Source: Synechococcus sp. LA31
Lineage (GTDB): Bacteria > Cyanobacteriota > Cyanobacteriia > PCC-6307 > Cyanobiaceae
Length of the DNA stretch: 64,000 nucleotides
NCBI RefSeq assembly: GCF_018502385.1
Contig: NZ_CP075523.1
Span: forward strand, 2,542,001-2,606,000
Direction of reading: 5' to 3'
The translations under genes were made by a program, and so were the position numbers. The notes under the pieces are model-generated. The model saw only the letters and a program-made list of their open reading frames with translations. It was not told the origin of the DNA and did not search any database. Shown one piece after another: positions 16,220 to 24,916 of this stretch (its first letter is position 1; every line of letters starts with the position of its first letter).

Positions 16220-18182
16220 TGAGCCGCCCCAGCAAAGCCAGTAGGGCACGCCATTCCGGTGGCGCCTGACGTTGCGGCCAGGCTTTGGGGCGGCCGTAAA
16301 GCCAGCCGAGGAATCTCTCACGGGATGCGGCACTCTCCCTGCTCCAGACCCAGGCCAGATGGATGGCGCGGTGGGCCGGTTGAGTCTTCACGGGTAGATC
16401 GGGCAGCTCCATCTCTCCTGGAACGTGAAGCGCCAGCCACTCAGCGCGAAAGCCCGCTGGCAGTGCCGCGGGCTCGTGCAAGGTCACACCGGTTTCACTG
16501 ATGGCGCTGATCGCTGCGGCAAGCTCCAACGGCAGCCCGGCTGGTGTGCGTCCATAGAGCCGTGCCTGTAGCGGCAGGGCCAGCCAGGGGCTTGGATCGC
16601 TGGTCGCTGGATCTAGGCAGGCCCGCAGCGCGACCAGCAGGCCCAGCAGGGTGAGCCCGCCCCACCCGAGGCCCAGCCAGCCGCTGGCCGCAGCGCTGCC
16701 AGCGCTCAGATGGCGGAGGATCAAGGCCAAGTTGAGACCGTTGAGCGCCAGGAGCACCAGCAGCGGCAGCGCCAGCACGGGCGCGATGCCGCCGTCACCC
16801 TGCATGCGGTGTTTGGGGGTGATGCGAAACGGCTGCACCCGCCCCCACAGGCTGGCTAGCACCGTGCTGGCCAGCGGCACGGCCAAGGCCCAGCCCGGTA
16901 GGTCGGCCAGGAGAGCATGGCGGCTGCCGCGATTAAGCCAGCCTGTGCTGAGCAGCAGCCCGATCCAGAGGGGCAACAGCTTGCCCAGCACGGCGTCGTC
17001 CGTGAGCAGCACGGGCAACACGCCCAGTAGACCAATGCTCAGCGGCATCAGCAGCAGCAACAGCCGCGGCACGGTGTTGAACCAGTGCAGCGCTCCCTCG
17101 AGATAGGCCAGGCGCTGGCTCCAGTGCAGCCCTGGTAGCCGCAGCGGGCCCTGGCGCAACCGCAGGGCCTGGAGGGTGCCGGAGGCCCAGCGTTGCCGCT
17201 GGCGCACGAAATCGAGCATCGTTTCTGCCGCAAGGCCGGCACTGAGCTTTTCGCCGAGATACCGCAGCTTCCAGCCGCGGGAGGCCAGTGCCATGCCCGT
17301 GACCAGATCTTCCGAGATCGCCTGCTCCACAAAGCCGCCCACCTCATCGAGGGCGCTGCGGCGCACCAGGAAGCTGGTGCCGGCGCACACCACGGCATCC
17401 CAGGCACTGCGCACCGGTTCGATCCAGCGATAGAAGCTCTCCTCATCCGGCAGCAACCAGGCCTCCATCGCCAAGTTGCGCATCACCGGATCAGCATTGA
17501 GGAAATGTTGGGGCGTTTGCACCAGCGCCACCTGCGGATCGAGCAGCAGGCCGATGGTGCGATCCAGGAAGTGCTCCTGCGGCACGAAGTCGGCATCGAA
17601 CACGGCCACCAGCTCGCCGCGGCACAGGGCCAGACCGGCATTGAGGTTGCCCGCCTTGGCGTGCCGCCGCTCCGGCCGGTGGTGGTAGCCGCAGTTGTAG
17701 CGAGCCGCCAGGGCAACCACCTCCGGGCGGCCGGTGTCATCGAGCACCCACAGGTGGCGGTGCGGATAGCGCATTTGGCTGCAGGCTCGCAGGCAGCGCT
17801 CCAGCACAGGCAGGGGTTCACCGCAGGTGGGGATCAGCACATCCACCTGAGGCCGCCAGTTGCTGGCTTGCCAGATGGCCTGGGCTGCATCGGCTTCTGG
17901 GCTGCCATCGCTGAAGCGTCGCCAGGCCAGAAGAAGCGGAAGTAGGCCGCTAAGCAGGAGCCAGGCCTCGGCGAATAGCAGCAGCACGCTCAGGGCTGCC
18001 GCTAAGTGGGTGCTGAGGTTGAGGCTCTGCAGGAGCCGCCATTGCAGGTAGTGCAGGTTCAGCAAGATGAGCAGCACCAGCAGGCTGCGGCGCATCCACA
18101 AGGGGGAGCGTGCTTCAGGTCGCCGGCTCAGCCACAGGGGCCAGAGGAGCAGCAGCCATGGGAGCCAGAGCTCCGCGTTCAT
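16134..18182 (-). CDS. Cellulose-synthase-like family 2 glycosyltransferase
   Basis: 682-residue processive-type GT2 membrane enzyme of the CesA/BcsA group. N-terminal membrane helices (about 1-90) precede the cytosolic catalytic domain with all four landmarks: the first Asp region LWVLDDTGRP, the metal-binding VFDADFVP, AISEDLVTG in the place of the usual TED, and the product-binding QRQRW. More membrane helices follow at about 365-520. The last 130 residues contain LYGRTPAGLPLE and IHLAWVWSRES, which may be a PilZ-like c-di-GMP domain; this is uncertain. It is a polysaccharide synthase, product unknown. ATG 18182 overlaps dusB by 68 bases; an internal ATG at 18095 would avoid this. Confidence 0.85.
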   Translation of the reverse strand: MNAELWLPWLLLLWPLWLSRRPEARSPLWMRRSLLVLLILLNLHYLQWRLLQSLNLSTHLAAALSVLLLFAEAWLLLSGLLPLLLAWRRFSDGSPEADAAQAIWQASNWRPQVDVLIPTCGEPLPVLERCLRACSQMRYPHRHLWVLDDTGRPEVVALAARYNCGYHHRPERRHAKAGNLNAGLALCRGELVAVFDADFVPQEHFLDRTIGLLLDPQVALVQTPQHFLNADPVMRNLAMEAWLLPDEESFYRWIEPVRSAWDAVVCAGTSFLVRRSALDEVGGFVEQAISEDLVTGMALASRGWKLRYLGEKLSAGLAAETMLDFVRQRQRWASGTLQALRLRQGPLRLPGLHWSQRLAYLEGALHWFNTVPRLLLLLMPLSIGLLGVLPVLLTDDAVLGKLLPLWIGLLLSTGWLNRGSRHALLADLPGWALAVPLASTVLASLWGRVQPFRITPKHRMQGDGGIAPVLALPLLVLLALNGLNLALILRHLSAGSAAASGWLGLGWGGLTLLGLLVALRACLDPATSDPSPWLALPLQARLYGRTPAGLPLELAAAISAISETGVTLHEPAALPAGFRAEWLALHVPGEMELPDLPVKTQPAHRAIHLAWVWSRESAASRERFLGWLYGRPKAWPQRQAPPEWRALLALLGRLINPMPPHQRQSLVPQQLAEPKGPGKPDW

Positions 18183-19185
18183 CGAGCTGGGCCGAGGCTT
18201 TCTCCATCAACGCTAGGGCTGCAGCAGGGGTAGGGGCGCGCATCAGGGCGTGGCGTAATTGCGGTGCACCGCTGAAGCCGGTGCAAGTCCAGCTCATGTG
18301 TTTCCGCGCGATCAGCAGGCCGTGATCTCCTCGGGCTGCCACCAGCGCGCTCAGCTGCTCTGAGGCCAGCTGGATTCGCTCGCGGGGGCCAGGGGTGGGG
18401 GGGATCGCACGGCCACTGAGGGCGGCATCGATCTGTCCCACCAGCCAGGGGGCGCCCATGGTGCCGCGGCCCACCATCACGCCATCGGCGCCGGTGTGGG
18501 CCAGGCAGGCCAGGGCATCAGCCGGGCTGTTCACATCGCCATTGGCGATCACTGGGATCGTGAGTGCCTGTTTCACGGCGGCAATGGCATCCCAGTCGGC
18601 GGGGCCCTTGAAGCCCTGCTCACGGGTGCGGCCATGCAGGGTGAGCAGCTGGGCGCCGGCGCTCTCGAGCTCACGGCACCAGCCCACCGGATCGAGGCTG
18701 GTGCCGCACCAGCCCAATCGTGTTTTCACGGTGACCGGGATGCGCACGGCTGTGGCCACCGCCGCCACGATCTCTGCAGCCAGGTGGGGATCACGGATCA
18801 GGCCACTGCCGCCACCCTTTTTGGCGATCTTCTTCACCGGGCAGCCCATGTTGATGTCGATCAAATAAGCACCGGCGGCTTCGGCGCGGCGGGCTGCATC
18901 CGCCATGGCGGCCGGGCGGAAATCAAACAGCTGCACGCCGATCGGCCCTGGCTCGCTGGCGAGCTCCTCCACTTTGATCAGGCCGTGGCCCAGCTCGAGG
19001 CTCGTGGCATTCACCATCTCGGTAAACAGCAGTGCATCGGGCGCCCAGCGCCGCACCAGGCTGCGGAAGATGCGGTCGCTCACTCCGGCTAGGGGCGATT
19101 GCAGCACCCTGCAGCGCAGAGTGCGGGGACTGCCGCGGCCGCTGAGCTGCAGGGGGGCAGAGCTGGAAGGTGCTGCGGTGATCAT
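18115..19185 (-). CDS. dusB: tRNA-dihydrouridine synthase (DusB/NifR3 type)
   Basis: FMN-dependent enzyme reducing uridine to dihydrouridine in tRNA D-loops. The 356-residue protein contains VLQSPLAGVSDRIFR (FMN-binding start), the catalytic cysteine in DINMGCPVKKIAKKGGGSGL, VTVKTRLGW, LTLHGRTREQGFKGPADW and VIANGDVNS...GADGVMVGRGTMGAPW (phosphate-binding). C-terminal helical domain present. The start is placed at ATG 19185; a longer read from 19296 would run over the divergent DUF1823 gene. The ATG shares its CATG with the possible start of that gene. The 3' end overlaps the glycosyltransferase start. Confidence 0.93.
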   Translation of the reverse strand: MITAAPSSSAPLQLSGRGSPRTLRCRVLQSPLAGVSDRIFRSLVRRWAPDALLFTEMVNATSLELGHGLIKVEELASEPGPIGVQLFDFRPAAMADAARRAEAAGAYLIDINMGCPVKKIAKKGGGSGLIRDPHLAAEIVAAVATAVRIPVTVKTRLGWCGTSLDPVGWCRELESAGAQLLTLHGRTREQGFKGPADWDAIAAVKQALTIPVIANGDVNSPADALACLAHTGADGVMVGRGTMGAPWLVGQIDAALSGRAIPPTPGPRERIQLASEQLSALVAARGDHGLLIARKHMSWTCTGFSGAPQLRHALMRAPTPAAALALMEKASAQLDERGALAPMAAAPLAPVAEPAT

Positions 19186-19693
19186 GGTGATCCGATTGTC
19201 GGACCCCAGGTCGTTGTCTTCCGCTGAAGCCGCCACTGCGCCCGTTCCCTTCCCTTTGAGCCGTGAGCTGCTCGAAGCGGTGCTGGCAGACCGCACCAGC
19301 GATCGCTTCGTGTGTGAACTGATTTGGCCGCGCCTGGGTTACGAGCGCGACGGTTCTGGCACCTGGAGCGCGGGCCCGGCCACGGAGGCCAGCTGGCGGG
19401 AGTCATTCCCGATCGCGCCGCAGTTCATTGCCGAGCGCCCGCCCGCCGTGGCGCTCACCCGCTCCATCCCCAAGGAGCACAAGCAGCTGCTCAAGGAGCA
19501 GCTGGGCTTTGGCGGCTACCGGATCGGCGAGCTCTATCCCCGCCGTACCCGCCGCGCTACGGCGGTGAACTGGCTGCTGGCTCATCTAGCCCAGCGTGGG
19601 GAACCGCTGCCAGAGCGCGGCCTGCTGCCGGAGCTGCAAGCGCAGCCGGCTGATCCGGTGACGGGCCACCCGGGCGATCTGCCGATCAGCTGA
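19184..19693 (+). CDS. DUF1823-family protein
   Basis: 169-residue soluble protein from ATG 19184. It carries the DUF1823 pattern: SRELLEAVLADRTSDRFVCE, IWPRLGYERDG, PQFIAERPPAVALTRSIPKEHKQLLK and GFGGYRIGELYPRRTRRATAVNWLL. The family is conserved across cyanobacteria and has no known function; no catalytic motif is evident. The start is doubtful because ATG 19184 overlaps, on the opposite strand, the ATG of dusB. A TTG at 19196 or another downstream non-ATG codon may be used, since the conserved part begins only at about residue 24. Confidence 0.8.
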   Translation: MVIRLSDPRSLSSAEAATAPVPFPLSRELLEAVLADRTSDRFVCELIWPRLGYERDGSGTWSAGPATEASWRESFPIAPQFIAERPPAVALTRSIPKEHKQLLKEQLGFGGYRIGELYPRRTRRATAVNWLLAHLAQRGEPLPERGLLPELQAQPADPVTGHPGDLPIS

Positions 19694-19699
19694 GCGTTT

Positions 19700-20083
19700 T
19701 CACACCTGGATCGTGACCGGTGTTCCGACGGGGGTGTTTTCAAACAGCCAGCGGGCATGGGGGCTGGGGATACGGATGCAGCCGCTGCTGCGTGCCACAC
19801 CAAAACGCTGCCCCGCCTCTTCCTGCCAGGGGGCGCCATGCATGCAGATCATTTCGTTTTCAGTGATGCACATGGTCCAGGGCACATTCGGGGCCACGTA
19901 GGTGCGGCCGCGCATGGTGACGCTGCGGTGTTTGGTGAACACCTGGGCGCTGCCGGTGGGTGTCGGGCTCGAGGCTTTGCCGGTGCTCACCAGCACCGTG
20001 CGCACGAGCTCCTGATTGGGGTTGTACACATAGAGCTTCTGGTCGGAGAGGTCGACCACGATCGAGGCGATCAGTTCCACCAT
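19700..20083 (-). CDS. L,D-transpeptidase (YkuD domain), apparently without signal peptide
   Basis: 127-residue YkuD-fold protein. The domain starts at [19 protein letters not shown] and carries the catalytic set CMHGAPW (histidine) and RSSGCIRI (nucleophile cysteine in the SXGCXR motif). YkuD enzymes form 3-3 peptidoglycan crosslinks in the periplasm and normally have a signal sequence. Here the only plausible start is ATG 20083, giving [15 protein letters not shown]. The in-frame upstream codons contain no ATG or GTG near enough to add an export signal. It may be exported by another route, start at a rare codon, or have another role. The gene converges on DUF1823 and is divergent from der. 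Confidence 0.85.
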   Translation of the reverse strand: MVELIASIVVDLSDQKLYVYNPNQELVRTVLVSTGKASSPTPTGSAQVFTKHRSVTMRGRTYVAPNVPWTMCITENEMICMHGAPWQEEAGQRFGVARSSGCIRIPSPHARWLFENTPVGTPVTIQV

Positions 20084-20225
20084 GGGGGGCAGGCCGCCGC
20101 TGGGGCGGGGCTCATCACACCCGTCTCTTAGCGAGACTCGCGGTGTCGCTCACTGCGACCCTTGGAAAGATTTCGGCTTCCACCGGCCTGTAGGGTCAAA
20201 GGACGACAGTTGTTGTGATACCCGC

Positions 20226-21590
20226 TTGGCTCTGCCGGTCGTCGCCATCATTGGCCGCCCCAATGTGGGCAAATCCACCCTGGTCAACCGCCTCTGCAAG
20301 AGCCGCGAAGCGATCGTTCACGACGAACCCGGTGTGACTCGGGATCGCACCTATCAAGATGGCTATTGGCGTGATCGCCATTTCCGCGTGGTGGATACCG
20401 GCGGGCTGGTGTTCGACGACGACAGCGAATTTCTGCCGGAGATCCGTGAGCAGGCGAATCTTGCCCTCTCGGAAGCATCCGTGGCCGTGGTGATTGCCGA
20501 TGGTCAGCAGGGGCTGACGGCGGCGGATGAAGCGATCGCTGATTGGCTGCGCGGCCACAACGTGCCGGTGCTCCTGGCGGTGAATAAGTGCGAGTCGCCC
20601 GAGGCAGGCCTCTCCATGGCGGCTGAATTTTGGAGTCTCGGCCTGGGGGAGCCCCATCCGATTTCTGCCATCCATGGTGCCGGCACCGGTGACCTGCTTG
20701 ATCAGCTGGTTGATCACCTGCCACCCACCGAGGAGCTCACCGGTGAGGAGCCGATTCAGCTGGCCATCGTGGGCCGGCCGAATGTGGGTAAATCCAGTTT
20801 GCTCAATGCCATTTGTGGTGAGAAGCGCGCGATTGTGAGCCCGATTCGTGGCACAACTCGCGACACAATCGACACCACGATCGAGCGGGAGGGGCACACC
20901 TGGAAGATCCTCGATACCGCTGGTATTCGCCGCAAGCGCTCGGTGAATTACGGCCCTGAATTTTTTGGAATCAATCGCAGTTTTAAAGCGATTGAGCGCT
21001 CTGATGTGTGTGTGCTGGTGATCGATGCCCTCGACGGCGTTACCGAGCAGGATCAGCGCCTGGCGGGTCGCATCGAGGAAGACGGCCGTGCCTGCGTGCT
21101 GGTGGTGAACAAATGGGATGCGATTGAGAAGGATTCCCACACCATGCCGTCGATGGAAAAGGAGTTGCGCGCCAAGCTCTACTTCCTTGATTGGGCGCCG
21201 ATGCTGTTCACCTCGGCCCTGAGCGGCCAGCGGGTGCAGAGCATCTTTGCGATTGCTGCAGTCGCGGTGGAGCAGCACCGCCGCCGCGTCAGCACCTCGG
21301 TGGTGAATGAGGTGCTGCAGGAGGCCGTGAGCTGGCGCTCACCGCCCACCAGTCGCGGTGGCCGTCAAGGGCGGATCTACTACGGAACCCAGGTGGCGAC
21401 CCGCCCGCCGAGCTTCACCCTGTTTGTGAACGACCCGAAGCTCTTCGGCGACACCTACCGTCGCTATGTGGAACGGCAGATCCGTGAAGGGCTGGGTTTT
21501 GAAGGATCACCGCTCAAGCTGTTTTGGCGTGGTAAGCAGCAGCGCGATGCCGAGCGCGATTTGGCGAAGCAGCAGGCCCGCGGCCGCTAA
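20226..21590 (+). CDS. der: Ribosome-assembly GTPase Der (EngA)
   Basis: Tandem-GTPase required for 50S ribosomal subunit maturation. Two complete G domains are visible: the first with [25 protein letters not shown] and NKCE, the second with [26 protein letters not shown] and NKWD. A C-terminal KH-like domain follows ([14 protein letters not shown]...[20 protein letters not shown]). The start is TTG 20226, directly before [10 protein letters not shown]; the longer reading frame from 20082 crosses the intergenic region. Heads the cluster der-ecfT-pipX-pipY-sepF-proC. PipX has been reported to bind EngA in Synechococcus elongatus, which makes this neighbourhood meaningful. Confidence 0.97.
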   Translation: MALPVVAIIGRPNVGKSTLVNRLCKSREAIVHDEPGVTRDRTYQDGYWRDRHFRVVDTGGLVFDDDSEFLPEIREQANLALSEASVAVVIADGQQGLTAADEAIADWLRGHNVPVLLAVNKCESPEAGLSMAAEFWSLGLGEPHPISAIHGAGTGDLLDQLVDHLPPTEELTGEEPIQLAIVGRPNVGKSSLLNAICGEKRAIVSPIRGTTRDTIDTTIEREGHTWKILDTAGIRRKRSVNYGPEFFGINRSFKAIERSDVCVLVIDALDGVTEQDQRLAGRIEEDGRACVLVVNKWDAIEKDSHTMPSMEKELRAKLYFLDWAPMLFTSALSGQRVQSIFAIAAVAVEQHRRRVSTSVVNEVLQEAVSWRSPPTSRGGRQGRIYYGTQVATRPPSFTLFVNDPKLFGDTYRRYVERQIREGLGFEGSPLKLFWRGKQQRDAERDLAKQQARGR

Positions 21591-21605
21591 GCCTCTGCAG
21601 CACTG

Positions 21606-22514
21606 ATGGATTGGTTGCGGCAGATCCCCATCGGCCAATACGTCGATGGCACCGGTAGCTGGCTGCGGGATCTCGATCCGCGCCTGAAGCTGGCCTGGAC
21701 CGTGGCCTTCCTGCTGACGCCAATCCTGGCCGGGCCCTGGTGGCGTCTGGCATTGGTGGGGCTGCTGCTCTTGGTCACCGCCCTGAGCGGTTTGCCCTGG
21801 CGGATCTGGCGTCGCACCCTGCCGCTGCTGTTTGCCCTCTCGCTGTTGGTGGGGGTGCTGGCCACCTTCCTGCCCGCCGGTGGCGCTCCGCCGGCGCCGT
21901 TGAATCGCTCACCTCAAGAGCTGCGTGTCGCCCCAGAAGATCTTGGGCGCAGCTGGGAGCTGCTGCGCTGGGGGCCCGTTCAACTCGGGCCTGTGCCCCT
22001 GGGGCCGTTGGTGATCACGCGCCGCTCGGCGGAGCTCGGCCTCAACAGCGCCACCCTGCTGTTCACAGTGATTCACAGCGCCAACCTGCTGCTGCTCACC
22101 ACGCCGCCGGAGGCCCTGGTGTGGGGATTGAGCTGGTGCCTGGCACCGATGAGGCCGTTAGGGGTGCCTGTGGAGCGTTTGGGCTTCACGCTGTTGCTCG
22201 CCTTGCGTTTCCTTCCACTGGTGCAAGAGGAGTTTCAGAACTTGCTGCGCTCCGTGGCCACGCGCTCGGTGAATCTGCGTCAGCTGGGGCTCCAGGGCTC
22301 ATTGGCCTTGGTGCTCGCCCTGGGTGAGCGTTTGCTTGCCAACGTGCTGCTGCGGGCTGATCAAGGGGCTGAGGCGCTCCTGGCTCGCGGCGGCCGCTGG
22401 ATCGCTCCAGCGCAGCTGCTGCGCGATCCGCTGCCCCGCCGGACCCTGCAGGCGAGTGCGGCGCTCGGCTTGCTGGTGTTGCTTGGTTTGCGGTGGAGGT
22501 ACGGTGACCTCTGA
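21606..22514 (+). CDS. ECF-type transporter T component (CbiQ/EcfT family)
   Basis: 302-residue membrane protein. The N-terminus GSWLRDLDPRLKLAWTVAFL matches the CbiQ/EcfT start, and hydrophobic helices lie at about 33-52, 60-85, 150-170, 195-215 and 275-295. Before the last helix is the cytoplasmic coupling region with LFRSVATRSVNL-like and ADQGAEALLARGGRW segments, in the place of the family's Ala-Arg-Gly motifs that contact the ATPases. The partner A and S components are not in this window, so the vitamin or metal carried cannot be inferred. It lies 15 bases after der in the PipX cluster, which is unusual context for a transporter subunit. Confidence 0.87.
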   Translation: MDWLRQIPIGQYVDGTGSWLRDLDPRLKLAWTVAFLLTPILAGPWWRLALVGLLLLVTALSGLPWRIWRRTLPLLFALSLLVGVLATFLPAGGAPPAPLNRSPQELRVAPEDLGRSWELLRWGPVQLGPVPLGPLVITRRSAELGLNSATLLFTVIHSANLLLLTTPPEALVWGLSWCLAPMRPLGVPVERLGFTLLLALRFLPLVQEEFQNLLRSVATRSVNLRQLGLQGSLALVLALGERLLANVLLRADQGAEALLARGGRWIAPAQLLRDPLPRRTLQASAALGLLVLLGLRWRYGDL

Positions 22515-22550
22515 TTTAGTCGTCGTCGCTGCAGACGGCGTCAACGCTGC

Positions 22551-22817
22551 GTGAGCACAGAGCGTTATCTCAACCACCCCACCTTCGGCTTGCTTTACCG
22601 CGTGGCGGAGGCGGGTGAGGGTCGCGATCTCTACGCGACGCTCTATGCCCAGCGCATGTTTTTTCTGGTCACCCTGCAGGATCGGGGGGCGCAATTTGAG
22701 GTGATCCCACTCATGGATGCCCGTCATCTAGCTGAGCAGAATCTGGCGCGTGCCCGCCGCGAAGGCGGGGAGGTGCATGCCCGTTGGCGGCAGCTGTTCG
22801 ATAAAACGTTTATTTGA
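22551..22817 (+). CDS. pipX: PipX, NtcA co-activator and PII-interacting protein
   Basis: 88-residue regulator found only in cyanobacteria. It binds NtcA under nitrogen limitation and PII (GlnB) under sufficiency. The sequence shows the Tudor-like domain hallmark YLNHPTFGLLYRV, then LYATLYAQRMFFLVT and a C-terminal helical region ending in WRQLFDKTFI. GTG start. It is followed after nine bases by pipY, the usual pipX-pipY pairing, and preceded by der and ecfT. Confidence 0.95.
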   Translation: MSTERYLNHPTFGLLYRVAEAGEGRDLYATLYAQRMFFLVTLQDRGAQFEVIPLMDARHLAEQNLARARREGGEVHARWRQLFDKTFI

Positions 22818-22826
22818 TCGTTCGCC

Positions 22827-23498
22827 GTGCCTGAGTCAGCGGCAGAGCGTCTGGAGGCCATTCGCGCCCAGTTGCCGCCCGCCACCCAACTGCTGGCGGT
22901 GAGCAAAGGCCATCCGGTAGACGCGATTCGTGAGCTGGCGGCCCTGGGCCAGCGCAGTTTCGGGGAGAGCCGCTTGCAGGAGGCCAGCGCCAAGCAGGCG
23001 GAATTGGTGGATCTACCCGGGCTTGATTGGCATTTCATCGGCCGCCTGCAGGCCAACAAGGTGCGGCCGGTGCTCAAGCAGTTCGCCTGGGTGCATTCGA
23101 TCGATTCTGTGGCCCTGGCCCAGCGGGTCGCGCGCATCGCGGCGGAGGAGAGGGTAAGCCCACGAGTGTTTCTGCAGGTGAAGCTGCGCCCCGATCCCAG
23201 CAAGGGTGGTTTCGCTGCTGCCGAGCTGCGCCAGGCCTGGCCGGAGCTGCAGGCGCTGCCAGCACTGCAGTGGATGGGGCTGATGACCATGGCGCCTCTG
23301 GGGATGGAAGAAGCCCAGCGCCAGAGCCTGTTTGAAGACTGTGCGGCTCTAGCTAGGGAGCTTGGGTTGGAGCAGCTCTCGATGGGCATGAGCGGCGATT
23401 GGCGCGAGGCCGCGGCGGCCGGTAGCAGCTGGGTGCGGATCGGCTCGGCGCTCTTCGGCCCGAAACCCTTGTCAGCGCCGGCATGGGACGCTATCTAG
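22827..23498 (+). CDS. pipY: PipY, PLP-binding YggS/PROSC-family protein
   Basis: Pyridoxal-phosphate homeostasis protein of the COG0325 family. The 223-residue chain has the PLP lysine in LLAVSKGHP, FGESRLQEA, WHFIGRLQANKV, VFLQVKLRPDPSKGGF, GLMTMAPLG and the phosphate-binding SMGMSGDW...GSSWVRIGSALFG. The family has no known catalysis and affects B6 and amino-acid balance. GTG start at 22827. Genetic and functional links between PipX and PipY have been described in Synechococcus elongatus. Confidence 0.94.
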   Translation: MPESAAERLEAIRAQLPPATQLLAVSKGHPVDAIRELAALGQRSFGESRLQEASAKQAELVDLPGLDWHFIGRLQANKVRPVLKQFAWVHSIDSVALAQRVARIAAEERVSPRVFLQVKLRPDPSKGGFAAAELRQAWPELQALPALQWMGLMTMAPLGMEEAQRQSLFEDCAALARELGLEQLSMGMSGDWREAAAAGSSWVRIGSALFGPKPLSAPAWDAI

Positions 23499-23525
23499 GT
23501 TCAGTGCCTAGTCTGAGGATTCACG

Positions 23526-24080
23526 GTGTCGTTGCTCTCCCGCCTGCGTGCAGTTGTCTCTGGTGACGACTACCTCGACGGCTACGACGACGAGCTCGAC
23601 TACGACCACGGTGATGCGCCGGAAACCGGAAGCACCGCCCCCTCCGGGGCCCTAGCCCTCACCAGCGATTTCGACAGCGTTGACCCCTTCGCGGGCAGCA
23701 ACGTGATCGGCATGCCAGGAATCGCCTCCTCGGCTGCTGAAGTGACCCTGATGGAGCCTCGCAGCTTCGATGAAATGCCTCGCGCCATCCAGGCACTGCG
23801 CGAGCGCAAAACCGTGATCCTCAACCTCACGATGATGGAGCCTGATCAGGCTCAGCGCGCCGTGGATTTTGTCGCCGGTGGCACCTTCGCCATCGATGGT
23901 CACCAGGAGCGTGTGGGTGAGAGCATCTTCCTGTTCGCGCCCAGCTGCGTCACCGTGACGTCCGCCGCCACGGAGGAGCCTTCAGCCTCCACGGTGGTGT
24001 CCCGTGAAGTGAGCCAGGAGCCCGAGGCGGCTCCCGCTCCTGCCTGGGGCCGCGAGACCTACGGCGCTAGCGTCGGCTGA
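23526..24080 (+). CDS. sepF: Cell division protein SepF (Cdv2)
   Basis: Cytosolic FtsZ-ring anchor used by cyanobacteria in place of FtsA. The 184-residue protein has the short N-terminal amphipathic segment [12 protein letters not shown], a Asp/Gly-rich disordered linker (about 13-70), and the SepF fold from about 75 to 150: [60 protein letters not shown]. The C-terminal tail is acidic and Ala/Pro-rich. Start GTG 23526. It sits between pipY and proC, an order that resembles the yggS-sepF-proC cluster of other bacteria. Confidence 0.94.
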   Translation: MSLLSRLRAVVSGDDYLDGYDDELDYDHGDAPETGSTAPSGALALTSDFDSVDPFAGSNVIGMPGIASSAAEVTLMEPRSFDEMPRAIQALRERKTVILNLTMMEPDQAQRAVDFVAGGTFAIDGHQERVGESIFLFAPSCVTVTSAATEEPSASTVVSREVSQEPEAAPAPAWGRETYGASVG

Positions 24081-24094
24081 GCGTTTTCGCCCCT

Positions 24095-24913
24095 TTGATC
24101 AGCTTCTCCCCCACCACCTTCGGGGTGATCGGCCTGGGCCGCATGGCTCAGGCTTTGCTGTTTCCGCTCCTGGAGAGTGCACTGGTGCCGGTGGGTGGCG
24201 TGCACGCTGTGGTGGCCAGTGAGGCCTCGGCGCAGCGGCTTCGCGAGCTGCGCCCCGATCTGCAGGTGGGTCGCGATGCCGCTGCAGCCTGGAGCTCAGA
24301 GGTGGTGCTGCTGGCGGTGAAGCCGCAGCAGCTGGAGGCAGTGGCTGCAGCTGCTGTGCTGCCGGCCCGGGATCAGCCAACGCCGCTGCTGATCTCGGTG
24401 TTAGCAGGAGTGCCTGTGGCCAGGCTGCAGCGCCTCTTCCCGGGGCATCTGATCGTGCGGGCGGTGCCCAATACCCCCTGTCTGGTGCGTGCAGGACTGA
24501 CGGGGTTAGCCTGGGGTGCGGGCGTGCCGCCTGATCAGCAGGCTTGGGTGCAGCGGCTGTTCGCTCAGGTGGGCGAGGTGCTCGAGCTGCCTGAGATGCA
24601 GCTGGATGCGTTTCTGGCCCTCACCTCTTCAGGGCCAGCCTTTGTGGCCCTGGTGGCGGAGGCCATGGCGGATGGGGCCGTGGCTGCTGGCCTGCCGCGC
24701 CAGCAAGCCCACTACCTCGCCCAGCGCACCCTGGCCGGCACCGCCGCTTTGCTGCACGAGCAGCAGCTTCACCCCGCCCAGCTCAAAGACATGGTGAGCA
24801 GCCCTGGCGGCACCACCATCGCTGGGATCAGGGCGCTTGAGAGTGGCGGCCTGCGAGCGGCCTTAATGGAAGCGGTGTTGGCTGCGGCTGAGCGCAGCCG
24901 TCAGCTGGCCTGA
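24095..24913 (+). CDS. proC: Pyrroline-5-carboxylate reductase
   Basis: Last step of proline synthesis, NAD(P)H-dependent. The 272-residue protein has the Rossmann glycine motif GVIGLGRMAQALL, VLLAVKPQQ, VRAVPNTPCLVRAGLTGLAWG and the C-terminal substrate/dimer signature LKDMVSSPGGTTIAGIRALESGGLRAALMEAV. The start is TTG 24095, fourteen bases after the sepF stop. Converges on plsY with only three bases between stops. Confidence 0.95.
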   Translation: MISFSPTTFGVIGLGRMAQALLFPLLESALVPVGGVHAVVASEASAQRLRELRPDLQVGRDAAAAWSSEVVLLAVKPQQLEAVAAAAVLPARDQPTPLLISVLAGVPVARLQRLFPGHLIVRAVPNTPCLVRAGLTGLAWGAGVPPDQQAWVQRLFAQVGEVLELPEMQLDAFLALTSSGPAFVALVAEAMADGAVAAGLPRQQAHYLAQRTLAGTAALLHEQQLHPAQLKDMVSSPGGTTIAGIRALESGGLRAALMEAVLAAAERSRQLA

Positions 24914-24916
24914 GCT

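Noticed and set aside
20196-21278. 360-codon open frame opposite der
   Set aside because: der has two complete GTPase domains; the opposite frame has no recognisable motif.
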